Source: CAZEAB01 sp964552945
Lineage (GTDB): Archaea; Nanobdellota; Nanobdellia; Woesearchaeales; GW2011-AR9
DNA length: 11,575 bases
Reading direction: 5' to 3'
NCBI GenBank assembly: GCA_964552945.1
Contig: CAZKIP010000014.1
Coordinates: 1-11,575 of the forward strand
A model generated the notes under the pieces. That model saw only the letters and a list, made by a program, of their open reading frames with translations, was not told where the DNA came from and did no database searches. The translations under genes and the position numbers were made by a program. This document shows positions 1 through 4,411 of the stretch, piece by piece; the stretch's first letter is position 1; every line of letters starts with the position of its first letter.

Positions 1-44
1 ATGACGCGTTTCCGAAACTGTGGATATGGGTCAAAAGGGTAAAG
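1..44. other. Unassigned left edge, GC-richer
   Basis: This short segment follows the 3' end of tRNA-Ser and is richer in G and C than the rest of the window. The plus strand has a 13-codon frame ending in TAA at 40-42, which could be the tail of a gene lying to the left. The minus strand would be the tRNA trailer. I cannot tell which from 44 bases. Confidence 0.3.
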
Positions 45-58
45 CGCCAGCGCCCGGA

Positions 59-97
59 CATTCAAACCAAAGGGGTTTGTAGTCCCCCTAAAGGGTA
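59..97 (-). other. tRNA-Ser intron 2, T-loop position 59/60 (non-canonical)
   Basis: This 39-nt insertion splits the T loop between A59 (98) and U60 (58). Exon UUCAAA can pair with intron UUUGAA to form the central helix. A three-base bulge UG|U precedes the 3' T-stem strand, as in a bulge-helix-bulge site. The interior holds AGGGG/CCCCU and ACC/GGU pairings. The boundary is ambiguous by one base because a U flanks both ends. Confidence 0.75.
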
Positions 98-129
98 TTT
101 GAACCGGGATATCCCGAAGGAAACTACCT

Positions 130-159
130 GACTTCACTTGCAGATTTCTCTTAGCAAGT
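130..159 (-). other. tRNA-Ser intron 1, anticodon loop position 37/38
   Basis: This 30-nt insertion lies between A37 (160) and A38 (129), the canonical archaeal intron site. It folds into a six-pair hairpin, ACUUGC with GCAAGU, over a 12-nt loop. The central helix expected of a bulge-helix-bulge motif is weak here: I find only about two good pairs between exon CUGG and the intron end. The position is supported mainly by restoration of a 7-nt anticodon loop. Confidence 0.75.
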
Positions 160-220
160 TTCCAGGGTAGCGCAGTACCGGATTGTGCCACGCTGGCATT
201 AAACCTTACAGAAAAAAGTC

Positions 221-231
221 ACTATATAAAG
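221..231 (-). promoter_or_regulatory. TATA box for tRNA-Ser
   Basis: Minus-strand CTTTATATAGT is centred about 29 bp before the first tRNA base, the spacing expected for an archaeal promoter with a short leader. It sits just after the stop codon of the zinc-ribbon gene, so tRNA-Ser probably has its own promoter. Confidence 0.7.
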
Positions 232-235
232 ATTT

Positions 236-370
236 CTACTGATATTCTTCTTCAAACCCACAATCTAAACAAGAAATATACTTTTTTCCATCCAATTCAT
301 AGATGTCAACATGGGAAGAATTACACTTGGAACAGGCATGTTTGTCTTCGGGACGTTTTAGATGAACCAT
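236..370 (-). CDS. Small zinc-ribbon protein, 44 aa
   Basis: The predicted 44-residue protein has two CxxC knuckles, C13-S-K-C16 and C34-L-D-C37, about 17 residues apart, with a short strand-like stretch and a DGKK turn between them. That is a single rubredoxin-type zinc ribbon, and the CLDCGFEE ending resembles the ribbons of archaeal transcription or translation factors. I cannot assign a specific function. The chosen start is the ATG at 370. A longer frame upstream would run back into the tRNA at 382, so I reject it. The gene lies 11 bases after that tRNA and 38 before the next. No well-placed TATA box is visible, since the AT-rich 371-380 directly touches the ATG. It may be expressed from the tRNA promoter. 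Cys spacing supports a real gene, but the length leaves doubt. Confidence 0.55.
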   Translation of the reverse strand: MVHLKRPEDKHACSKCNSSHVDIYELDGKKYISCLDCGFEEEYQ

Positions 371-401
371 TATAAAATAAATGGCGGCACCGAGATTTGA
401 A

Positions 402-417
402 TTCCCGCTATAATAGC
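402..417 (-). other. CAU-tRNA intron 2, 16 nt, position 53/54 (non-canonical)
   Basis: Sixteen extra bases separate the 5' T-stem strand (ending at G53, 418) from T54 (401). Exon CCCG (423-420) pairs with intron CGGG as a central helix. The 5' bulge reads AG|G and the 3' bulge AA|U. A tiny hairpin, CUA-UUA-UAG, closes the intron. The outer helix is weak, so this is a relaxed form of the motif. Without removal the T loop cannot form. Confidence 0.75.
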
Positions 418-433
418 CTCGGGATCTCCACGT

Positions 434-481
434 CACTCAGTTAGCAATTAATCATCGGCCGAAGCCTCATAGCTCATATCT
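434..481 (-). other. CAU-tRNA intron 1, anticodon loop position 37/38
   Basis: A 48-nt intron lies between A37 (482) and A38 (433). It gives a textbook bulge-helix-bulge motif: outer helix CCACG/CGUGG, 3' bulge UG|A, central four-pair helix CUCA/UGAG, and 5' bulge UA|A. An internal GGC-UUCG-GCC hairpin caps the intron. Confidence 0.85.
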
Positions 482-543
482 TATGAGCGTGGCGCTATAA
501 CCAAGCTTAGCCATGCCGCCAAGTGTATTAAAAAAGAAGAAGG

Positions 544-555
544 CATTATAAAAAG
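544..555 (-). promoter_or_regulatory. TATA box for CAU-tRNA
   Basis: Minus-strand CTTTTTATAATG is centred about 29 bp upstream of the first tRNA base at 520. The spacing and sequence fit an archaeal TATA box. Confidence 0.7.
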
Positions 556-559
556 CTTT

Positions 560-820
560 CTACTTAAAAGAAATAATCTGATATCCAAACTTCTCTACAT
601 CCTCTTTGGGCCAGAAAGTCATATTTTTCGTTTTCCCCACATAACTAACCACTTTTTCAACTTCTCTGCCAGTATATTCCTTAGTTTCTGGATTCCACTC
701 CTTCAACACCAGAATGTCTCCTTCATTACATTCCCAGTCAGCTAACCTTAACTCATAAGTCTTTTTACCTTCAACAATCTTTTCAAAATATTCAGGCCAA
801 ACTTTCTTTTCAATTCTCAT
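560..820 (-). CDS. ASCH-fold protein, DUF3850-like, 86 aa
   Basis: This is a complete small protein of the ASCH/PUA-like superfamily, closest in feel to DUF3850. Visible hallmarks are the N-terminal W8-PEYF, the GKKTYELR motif at 18-25 (the GxKxxExR signature of ASCH domains, including E23 and R25), G34-D35, E41-W42 and Y49-TGR. ASCH domains are thought to bind RNA or nucleotides. The substrate here is unknown. It is a single-domain protein of normal length for the family, with no signal peptide or membrane segment, so it should be cytoplasmic. The ATG at 820 follows a TATA box by about 25 bp, which implies a leaderless transcript. It is divergent from the gene at 892. Confidence 0.8.
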   Translation of the reverse strand: MRIEKKVWPEYFEKIVEGKKTYELRLADWECNEGDILVLKEWNPETKEYTGREVEKVVSYVGKTKNMTFWPKEDVEKFGYQIISFK

Positions 821-840
821 ATGACTTTTCTAATAATCTA

Positions 841-850
841 GTATATATTC
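841..850. promoter_or_regulatory. Divergent TATA element between 820 and 892
   Basis: GTATATATTC reads as a TATA box on both strands. On the minus strand it is about 25 bp from the start at 820. On the plus strand it is about 46 bp from the start at 892, which would leave a leader of roughly 20 nt. It could serve both genes. Confidence 0.5.
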
Positions 851-891
851 TTTTCCACAATCCTTATTAACCTCTTTATTATTCTAAATTT

Positions 892-1173
892 ATGGGATTC
901 ATAAATAAAGCGTATAGTCTTTTGACATTACCTGTTGAAGTTTCTCTAAGAACCATTCCTGAAGCAGCAAGGGCAGTGGAAGGTGTAAGTAATTATGCAG
1001 CACAAAAAATTGCTAGACATTACCAAAATAATCCTAGTAACAATCTTCTCTACAACAGCTCAATAATCCTCTCTTGTATGACACTCTCAGAAACAAATAA
1101 ACTTGCAAGAAATTTTAGAAGTTTTGTTACTGACACGATTGATGATAAATTTAATCACCCAAGTAAATCCTAG
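892..1173 (+). CDS. Hypothetical protein, 93 aa
   Basis: I do not recognise this protein. It is predicted to be mostly helical, with a moderately hydrophobic N-terminus (residues 2-20) that is too polar for a confident membrane segment and a second hydrophobic patch near 50-66. It has one cysteine and ends in a basic, serine-rich tail. No catalytic or metal-binding motif is visible. The ATG at 892 is the first in frame and has no SD sequence. The stop codon shares bases with that of the convergent HIT gene: TAG on this strand and TAG on the other meet in CTAG at 1170-1173. Codon use and AT content match the neighbours, which supports a real gene, but no homology supports a role. Confidence 0.6.
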   Translation: MGFINKAYSLLTLPVEVSLRTIPEAARAVEGVSNYAAQKIARHYQNNPSNNLLYNSSIILSCMTLSETNKLARNFRSFVTDTIDDKFNHPSKS

Positions 1174-1568
1174 TCCTTTTCAAATAAAGCTGCTACTTCT
1201 TCCACTTTTGAATTGGTATTTACAATAGAATGCATACTTCCTCCCCCATCTCCTTGATAACGAGGAAATACATGGATGTGTAAATGTGAAACAACTTGTC
1301 CGCCGGCTTTACCATGGTTCCAACCAACGTTAAAACCATCTGGATGTAATTTATCTTGCAGAACTAACATAACTTTTTTGACTGCATTCATTAAAGGACC
1401 TAAATCATCTACTGAAAAAACAGTTGCTGCATGTTCTTTTGGAATTACTACAGTGTGTCCTTTAGCATGAGGATTTATATCTAAGAAAGCTAAAACTTTT
1501 TCATCTTCATAGACTTTATCTGAGGAAATGTCTCCTTTTATTATTTTGCAAAATATGCAGTCTTCCAT
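1170..1568 (-). CDS. HIT-family nucleotide hydrolase/transferase (HinT-like), 132 aa
   Basis: The histidine triad H95-L-H97-I-H99, in QVVSHLHIHVFPR, identifies a HIT-superfamily enzyme. The N-terminal C4-I-F-C7 pair and H46 fit the zinc-binding form of HinT-like proteins. N84 and the GKAGGQ segment (86-91) precede the triad as in the family. HIT proteins hydrolyse phosphoramidate or other alpha-phosphate bonds of nucleotides, such as AMP-lysine or dinucleotide polyphosphates, through a covalent nucleotidyl-histidine. The exact substrate here is not predictable. The length is typical, the protein is cytoplasmic, and all catalytic residues are present. The ATG at 1568 lies about 26 bp after a strong TATA box, implying a leaderless mRNA. 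The end meets the convergent gene at 1173. Confidence 0.95.
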   Translation of the reverse strand: MEDCIFCKIIKGDISSDKVYEDEKVLAFLDINPHAKGHTVVIPKEHAATVFSVDDLGPLMNAVKKVMLVLQDKLHPDGFNVGWNHGKAGGQVVSHLHIHVFPRYQGDGGGSMHSIVNTNSKVEEVAALFEKD

Positions 1569-1587
1569 ACATAAAAAATATTGCTTT

Positions 1588-1599
1588 CTTATATAAAAC
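1588..1599 (-). promoter_or_regulatory. TATA box for HIT gene
   Basis: Minus-strand GTTTTATATAAG is centred about 26 bp upstream of the ATG at 1568. It is one of the clearest promoters here and predicts a leaderless transcript. Confidence 0.7.
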
Positions 1600-1609
1600 T
1601 TATCCCAAA

Positions 1610-1655
1610 CTAGAAAATGACATCAGTTAAATATATTTTAAATATCATTTTCTAG
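1610..1655. repeat. Inverted repeat, 11-bp perfect arms
   Basis: CTAGAAAATGA at 1610-1620 is mirrored exactly by TCATTTTCTAG at 1645-1655, around a 24-bp AT-rich centre. It lies between the divergent HIT and histone-fold genes, just upstream of the HIT TATA box. It could be a regulator-binding site or a transcript hairpin. The sequence alone does not decide. Confidence 0.7.
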
Positions 1656-1710
1656 TCAGTATATGACCTGGCGTTTTTATGAAACACTTTTGTCATTTAC
1701 TAAACAATAA

Positions 1711-1720
1711 TCTTTAAATA
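1711..1720 (+). promoter_or_regulatory. TATA box for histone-fold gene
   Basis: TCTTTAAATA is centred about 26 bp upstream of the ATG at 1742, indicating a leaderless transcript. This supports the small gene being real. Confidence 0.6.
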
Positions 1721-1741
1721 AATGGCCACTTTTCTATACAC

Positions 1742-1918
1742 ATGTTAGTTGCAAGAACCCAAGTTAAGGATATTCTCAAAGAAGCAGGTTTAGGAGTGGA
1801 AAATATTTCTGCAGATTACATGAATAAACTTGATGAAAAAGTTAGAATTTTAGTAAAAGAATCTGTTCAGAGAGCCAAAGAAAATGGTAGAAGAACGGTA
1901 ATGTCTAAAGATCTTTAA
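1742..1918 (+). CDS. Small histone-fold protein (DUF1931/CBF-NFY-like), 58 aa
   Basis: This 58-residue protein resembles the archaeal histone/CBF-NFY fold, especially DUF1931-type proteins. Residues 6-16 fit alpha1, 17-27 a loop with ISADYM, and 28-49 a long amphipathic alpha2 ending in RAKENG. The stretch RRTVMSKDL (50-58) matches the L2 signature (R-[KR]-T-V..-DL) that contacts DNA in histones. The chain stops there, so the alpha3 of a full histone is missing or vestigial. A DNA-binding or dimerising role is inferred from the fold. Leaderless initiation fits the TATA box at 1711. The stop overlaps that of the convergent coiled-coil gene in TTAA (1915-1918). Confidence 0.75.
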   Translation: MLVARTQVKDILKEAGLGVENISADYMNKLDEKVRILVKESVQRAKENGRRTVMSKDL

Positions 1919-2730
1919 ACTGCTTTTTTTTGCGGCGGTGGAAGAGGAAGCCCTTTCTCAACTTGCATTCTTTCTTTCAAAGGCATGTTGATAAGCATAG
2001 TGTGTTTCGGTTTAGTTCTTGCTACTCCTAAGGTTTTTAATTTATCTTCAAACAATTTAATCATTTGCTGAATCTTTTTTAATTCTTCAGGATGAACTTC
2101 TTGATGTTCTTTAATTGCAAACTCTTGTTTAAGCATGTTAAGACGCTGTTGTAACATCATAATCTTTTTTTCCCTTTCTTCATTTTTAACTGGGGATGCA
2201 GGTGCAACTTTTCCTATTTGGTTTGGAGCACCACTTTGTTGAAACCCTCTTTCTGGAGCCCTAATAACAGGCACAAATTTGGGATGGGAAATAAGTCTAC
2301 GTTCCTGACTTGCTGGTCTTTTTGATATCTGTTCTCTAGCTGCACTTACTGCAACTCTTGAAGATTGCTTTGCCAAAGCTTCACCCAATAGATGAGACAA
2401 TTTATCAACTCTCTTTTCTAATTCTCTGGCTCTTTCTACAGAAGCAGTTTTCCTAAGAATTTTAATTTGCCTTTTTAGAGAAGTTACTTTTGTCGATTCT
2501 TTCCTTTTTTGTTTGAGAAGAGCTTTTTCTATGTCATAAATACTATGCAATTGGTCTTCCAAATGGAGAATAGTTTTCCTTAATGTTAATTTAGGAATTT
2601 TTTTCTGTGTGGAAAGAAGTTTCAAATGTTCAATTTTTTCTTTTATTTTATCTTTAGGAATCGCAAACTTTTTTTCTTCATATAGTAAAGATACTTTTCC
2701 AAGCAAAATTTGGGCCTTGAGAGAGCTCAT
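1915..2730 (-). CDS. Coiled-coil protein with proline-rich basic tail, 271 aa
   Basis: Not recognised beyond its architecture. Residues about 26-125 and 183-235 are Lys/Glu/Leu-rich and predicted helical coiled coils. They flank a low-complexity middle (126-182) rich in Ser, Pro, Arg and Gln. The C-terminus is LPLPPPQKKAV. No signal peptide, membrane segment or enzymatic motif is visible. The frame is open back to 2949, but that extension overlaps the upstream gene in another frame. The ATG at 2730, four bases after the upstream stop, is the sensible start and suggests translational coupling. Both proteins of this pair are coiled coils ending in PPP plus basic residues, so they may act together as a scaffold or filament. 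That is inference. Confidence 0.75.
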   Translation of the reverse strand: MSSLKAQILLGKVSLLYEEKKFAIPKDKIKEKIEHLKLLSTQKKIPKLTLRKTILHLEDQLHSIYDIEKALLKQKRKESTKVTSLKRQIKILRKTASVERARELEKRVDKLSHLLGEALAKQSSRVAVSAAREQISKRPASQERRLISHPKFVPVIRAPERGFQQSGAPNQIGKVAPASPVKNEEREKKIMMLQQRLNMLKQEFAIKEHQEVHPEELKKIQQMIKLFEDKLKTLGVARTKPKHTMLINMPLKERMQVEKGLPLPPPQKKAV

Positions 2731-2734
2731 CTTT

Positions 2735-3232
2735 CTAAAATATTGATCCTCTTTTTCTCCTTGGTGGAGGCGGTGGAAAATCCGTGTTGTTTCCTGGAGC
2801 GGGAGGTAGGTCAGGTAAAGGAGCCATTCTTCCTGGTCCTGCAGGCATACCCATTCTATGTTGAGCCATTCCTGGTGGAGCAACTCTAGGTAATGAAGGA
2901 GTTTCTGGACCTTTTGACATAAATTCTTCCAATTTATCTGAGATGGCAATCATTCCTTTAGCAATAGTTTCATTTTGAGAAATAACTGCTTCAGTTTTTT
3001 CGCTCATTACATCCAATTTTTTAGGTAAATCTCCTTCATCTTTGATTTCACTCAATGCTTTTTGAAAAACAGCTGTCATTTCATGGATTGCAGCTTTTAC
3101 ACTTTCAAGTTCTAAGAGAAGTTCTTCAACCTTACTATCTGGTTGTGTTAATCTTTTTTTCAATGCTTCTACATCATATTTCAAATCAGAAAGCAATTTA
3201 TGGGGAATCATTTCATAATCTTCGTCAGCCAT
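2735..3232 (-). CDS. Coiled-coil protein with proline-rich C-terminus, 165 aa
   Basis: Not assigned to a known family. Residues about 8-108 form acidic, heptad-like helices. Residues 110-165 switch to Pro/Gly/Met-rich sequence and end in FPPPPPRRKRGSIF, a polyproline stretch followed by a basic cluster. No membrane or signal segment is seen. A GTG at 3241 would add three residues, but it lies inside AAGGTGG, which works better as a Shine-Dalgarno site 5 to 8 bases before the ATG at 3232. I therefore choose 3232. The TATA box at 3269-3280 is about 43 bp upstream, leaving a short leader that carries the SD. It is first in an operon with the coiled-coil gene starting at 2730. Confidence 0.75.
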   Translation of the reverse strand: MADEDYEMIPHKLLSDLKYDVEALKKRLTQPDSKVEELLLELESVKAAIHEMTAVFQKALSEIKDEGDLPKKLDVMSEKTEAVISQNETIAKGMIAISDKLEEFMSKGPETPSLPRVAPPGMAQHRMGMPAGPGRMAPLPDLPPAPGNNTDFPPPPPRRKRGSIF

Positions 3233-3268
3233 AGGTACCACCTTTTTATAGAGATACTAAAGTATTTT

Positions 3269-3280
3269 TGTTTATAAATC
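3269..3280 (-). promoter_or_regulatory. TATA box for coiled-coil operon
   Basis: Minus-strand GATTTATAAACA is about 43 bp before the ATG at 3232. With its flank it reads AAAGATTTATAAAC, identical to the promoter of the VWA gene near 10701-10714. Confidence 0.65.
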
Positions 3281-3310
3281 TTTCCACATAAGGGGCTTTA
3301 ATGGGTGATG

Positions 3311-3320
3311 AATATAATTA
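3311..3320 (+). promoter_or_regulatory. Candidate TATA box for structured RNA
   Basis: AATATAATTA lies about 23 bp before the start of the inverted-repeat RNA element at 3336. The spacing suits an archaeal promoter reading rightwards, but the region is AT-rich and chance is possible. Confidence 0.4.
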
Positions 3321-3335
3321 TTATTTGTGAAGTAA

Positions 3336-3405
3336 TTGGGAGCAGGGCACGGCGTTATTACGAGTTATCATGACACCTCGTCGCCTCCATTGGCGCTGCT
3401 CCCAA
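3336..3405 (+). ncRNA. Candidate 70-nt structured RNA, unknown class
   Basis: A GC-rich island in an AT-rich spacer is closed by ten perfect pairs, TTGGGAGCAG (3336-3345) with CTGCTCCCAA (3396-3405). Inside, ACGAG (3360-3364) pairs with CTCGT (3377-3381) over a 12-nt loop. CGCC (3382-3385) can pair either with GGCG at 3351-3354, extending that helix, or with GGCG at 3392-3395, making a second hairpin. No open frame covers it. It is not a normal tRNA, since no T-loop consensus is present. I also see no C/D boxes and no ACA directly after the basal stem. Strand is assigned only from the TATA-like site at 3311, and the reverse strand would fold similarly. The class is unknown. Confidence 0.5.
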
Positions 3406-3419
3406 AAATAACAAAGATT

Positions 3420-3448
3420 ATTGGGGGTTTGTAAATCAAACAACCAAT
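3420..3448. repeat. 29-bp dyad next to prepilin peptidase promoter
   Basis: ATTGG (3420-3424) pairs with CCAAT (3444-3448), and GTTTG (3427-3431) with CAAAC (3437-3441). They are separated by a two-base GG/AA internal mismatch and a TAAAT loop. It ends three bases before the TATA region of the gene at 3483, a likely place for a regulator to bind beside BRE/TATA. It could also be an RNA hairpin. Confidence 0.55.
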
Positions 3449-3450
3449 AG

Positions 3451-3463
3451 ATTAATATAAAAT
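3451..3463 (+). promoter_or_regulatory. TATA box for prepilin peptidase gene
   Basis: The TTAATATAAAATC region is centred about 25 bp upstream of the ATG at 3483, which predicts a leaderless mRNA. Confidence 0.65.
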
Positions 3464-3482
3464 CTTTTTCTTACTAAACAAA

Positions 3483-4322
3483 ATGTTCCTGGAAATTATC
3501 TTGGTGATAGTAACCTTTTCTGTCTTATTAATTGCTTCCTACACCGATTTAAAAACAAGAGAAGTTCCCGATTTGTTAAGCTATGGTTTCATCTTTGTTG
3601 CATTAGGTATAAGAACTATCTTTTCTATAGAATTGGGGTGGGAAATTCTTGTTTCTGGAATCGCTGGTTTGGCAGCTGCATTTTGTATCTCTGCGTTATT
3701 TTATTATTCCCACCAATGGGGAGGAGCAGATAGTAAATTATTGATGGGAATGGGAATGGTTATTGGAATTAGCATTCCTTTCACTCAGGAAAGTTTTGAT
3801 TTACCAATCTATTTTGTAGCAATGTTAATCTTGGGAGCAATTTACGCTTTATTTTGGATGGGTTACAAAGCATTCAAAGATTCCATGTTTATTGAAAATG
3901 CGCGTTCAGAAATTAAAAACAAAGTAAAACTTCATTATTTTGCTATAGCGATTACACTTATTTTGGGAGTGGTTACTTTTTTCTATCCTCTATTTTGGAT
4001 GTTTATTCCTTTCCCAATTGGAATGTTCTACCTCCTTACTTTTGTTAGTGTGATTGAAAAAAACAATTTCTTGAAAAAAATTCCTTTATCTCATTTAACT
4101 GAAGGAGATTGGTTAGCTGAACCTATTAACTATAAGGGAAAAAATCTTGTAAATTCTAGAACTCTAAGTAAAGAAGATTTAGATTTGTTAAAAACTTACA
4201 AAGGAAAAATAAAAATGGTTAAAGTAAAGGAAGGAATTCCTTTCATCCCTAGTTTTCTTCTTGCATATATTTTCTTAGTTGTTGGAGAGAAGTTTATTCC
4301 TGTACTAATTAACATGTTTTAG
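3483..4322 (+). CDS. Archaeal prepilin peptidase, A24 family (FlaK/PibD-like), 279 aa
   Basis: This is a polytopic membrane aspartyl protease that would cleave class III leader peptides from pilin and archaellin-like precursors on the cytoplasmic side of the membrane. The two catalytic aspartates are visible: D22 in SYTDLKTREVPD after the first membrane helix, and D83 in the GGADSK motif (the GxGD-type site, residues 80-85). Hydrophobic segments fall at about 3-19, 32-48, 56-74, 88-99, 108-127, 150-167, 171-190 and 254-268. The soluble part 195-250 followed by EGIPFIPSFLLAY matches the C-terminus seen in archaeal preflagellin peptidases. Full length, with no sign of damage. The next genes encode two proteins with KG-ending leaders, its likely substrates. 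A 29-bp dyad beside its promoter may control it. Confidence 0.92.
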   Translation: MFLEIILVIVTFSVLLIASYTDLKTREVPDLLSYGFIFVALGIRTIFSIELGWEILVSGIAGLAAAFCISALFYYSHQWGGADSKLLMGMGMVIGISIPFTQESFDLPIYFVAMLILGAIYALFWMGYKAFKDSMFIENARSEIKNKVKLHYFAIAITLILGVVTFFYPLFWMFIPFPIGMFYLLTFVSVIEKNNFLKKIPLSHLTEGDWLAEPINYKGKNLVNSRTLSKEDLDLLKTYKGKIKMVKVKEGIPFIPSFLLAYIFLVVGEKFIPVLINMF

Positions 4323-4351
4323 TACTATTTTCGTCCTTCCAACTTCGAAAG

Positions 4352-4361
4352 CTTTTTATAT
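4352..4361 (+). promoter_or_regulatory. TATA box for pilin 1 operon
   Basis: TTTTTATATA lies about 55 bp upstream of the pilin start. Transcription from about 4382 would leave a 30-nt leader carrying the GAGGTG ribosome site. Confidence 0.6.
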
Positions 4362-4398
4362 ACAGGAATATTGATTCTCTAAAGATTATTACAATAAA

Positions 4399-4404
4399 GA
4401 GGTG
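4399..4404 (+). promoter_or_regulatory. Shine-Dalgarno site of pilin 1
   Basis: GAGGTG sits seven bases before the ATG at 4412 and complements the usual archaeal 16S tail. It decides this start and contrasts with the leaderless neighbours. Confidence 0.6.
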
Positions 4405-4411
4405 TTTAAAT

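Larger units (their letters stand above)
45..197 (-). tRNA. tRNA-Ser (anticodon GGA) with two introns
   Basis: Read on the minus strand, the 7-nt acceptor arm GCCAGCG (197-191) pairs with CGCTGGC (52-46), followed by discriminator G at 45 and no encoded CCA. A three-pair D stem with GG in the loop is as in type II tRNAs. The anticodon stem CUACC/GGUAG (170-166 with 128-124) encloses C-U-GGA-A-A, with anticodon GGA at 163-161. A long variable arm with a UUCG loop (about 123-109) fits serine. The T stem CCCGG/CCGGG (108-104 with 57-53) frames the T loop UUCAAAU. Discriminator G, long variable arm and GGA anticodon agree on serine (UCU/UCC codons). Removing a 30-nt anticodon-loop intron and a 39-nt T-loop intron leaves about 84 nt, normal for tRNA-Ser. 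The intron bounds are my reading and could shift by a base. Confidence 0.9.
382..520 (-). tRNA. tRNA with CAU anticodon (elongator Met, or Ile2), two introns
   Basis: On the minus strand, acceptor GGCGGCA (520-514) pairs fully with UGCCGCC (389-383), and discriminator A is at 382 with no encoded CCA. The D arm has a GCU/AGC stem and GG in the loop. The anticodon stem CCACG/CGUGG (492-488 with 432-428) frames C-U-CAU-A-A, with anticodon CAU at 485-483. The T stem CCGAG/CUCGG (422-418 with 394-390) frames UUCAAAU. The G1-C72 pair argues against an initiator tRNA, which has A1-U72 in archaea. Sequence alone does not let me separate elongator Met from agmatidine-modified Ile2. Removing a 48-nt and a 16-nt intron leaves about 75 nt, normal for a type I tRNA. 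Confidence 0.88.

Noticed and set aside
236..436. 66-residue version of the zinc-ribbon protein
   Set aside because: Its first 22 codons are tRNA sequence. The ATG at 370 gives a complete ribbon.
434..481. C/D guide RNA inside the CAU-tRNA intron
   Set aside because: GATGAT and CTGA are present, but they are about 10 bases apart in a 48-nt intron, with an imperfect C box and no terminal stem.
1276..1470. Cys-containing 64-residue frame on the plus strand
   Set aside because: It is entirely antisense to the well-supported HIT gene.
1915..2949. Longer 344-residue version of the coiled-coil protein
   Set aside because: The extra 73 codons lie in another frame over the upstream coiled-coil gene. 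The ATG at 2730, four bases after that gene's stop, is the natural start.
3304..3310. C box (GTGATGA) of a C/D guide RNA
   Set aside because: No D box (CTGA) lies at a suitable distance downstream.
3336..3405. A tRNA or tRNA pseudogene
   Set aside because: The 7-bp stem plus A resembles an acceptor arm, but the T-loop consensus and a 7-nt anticodon loop are missing on both strands.
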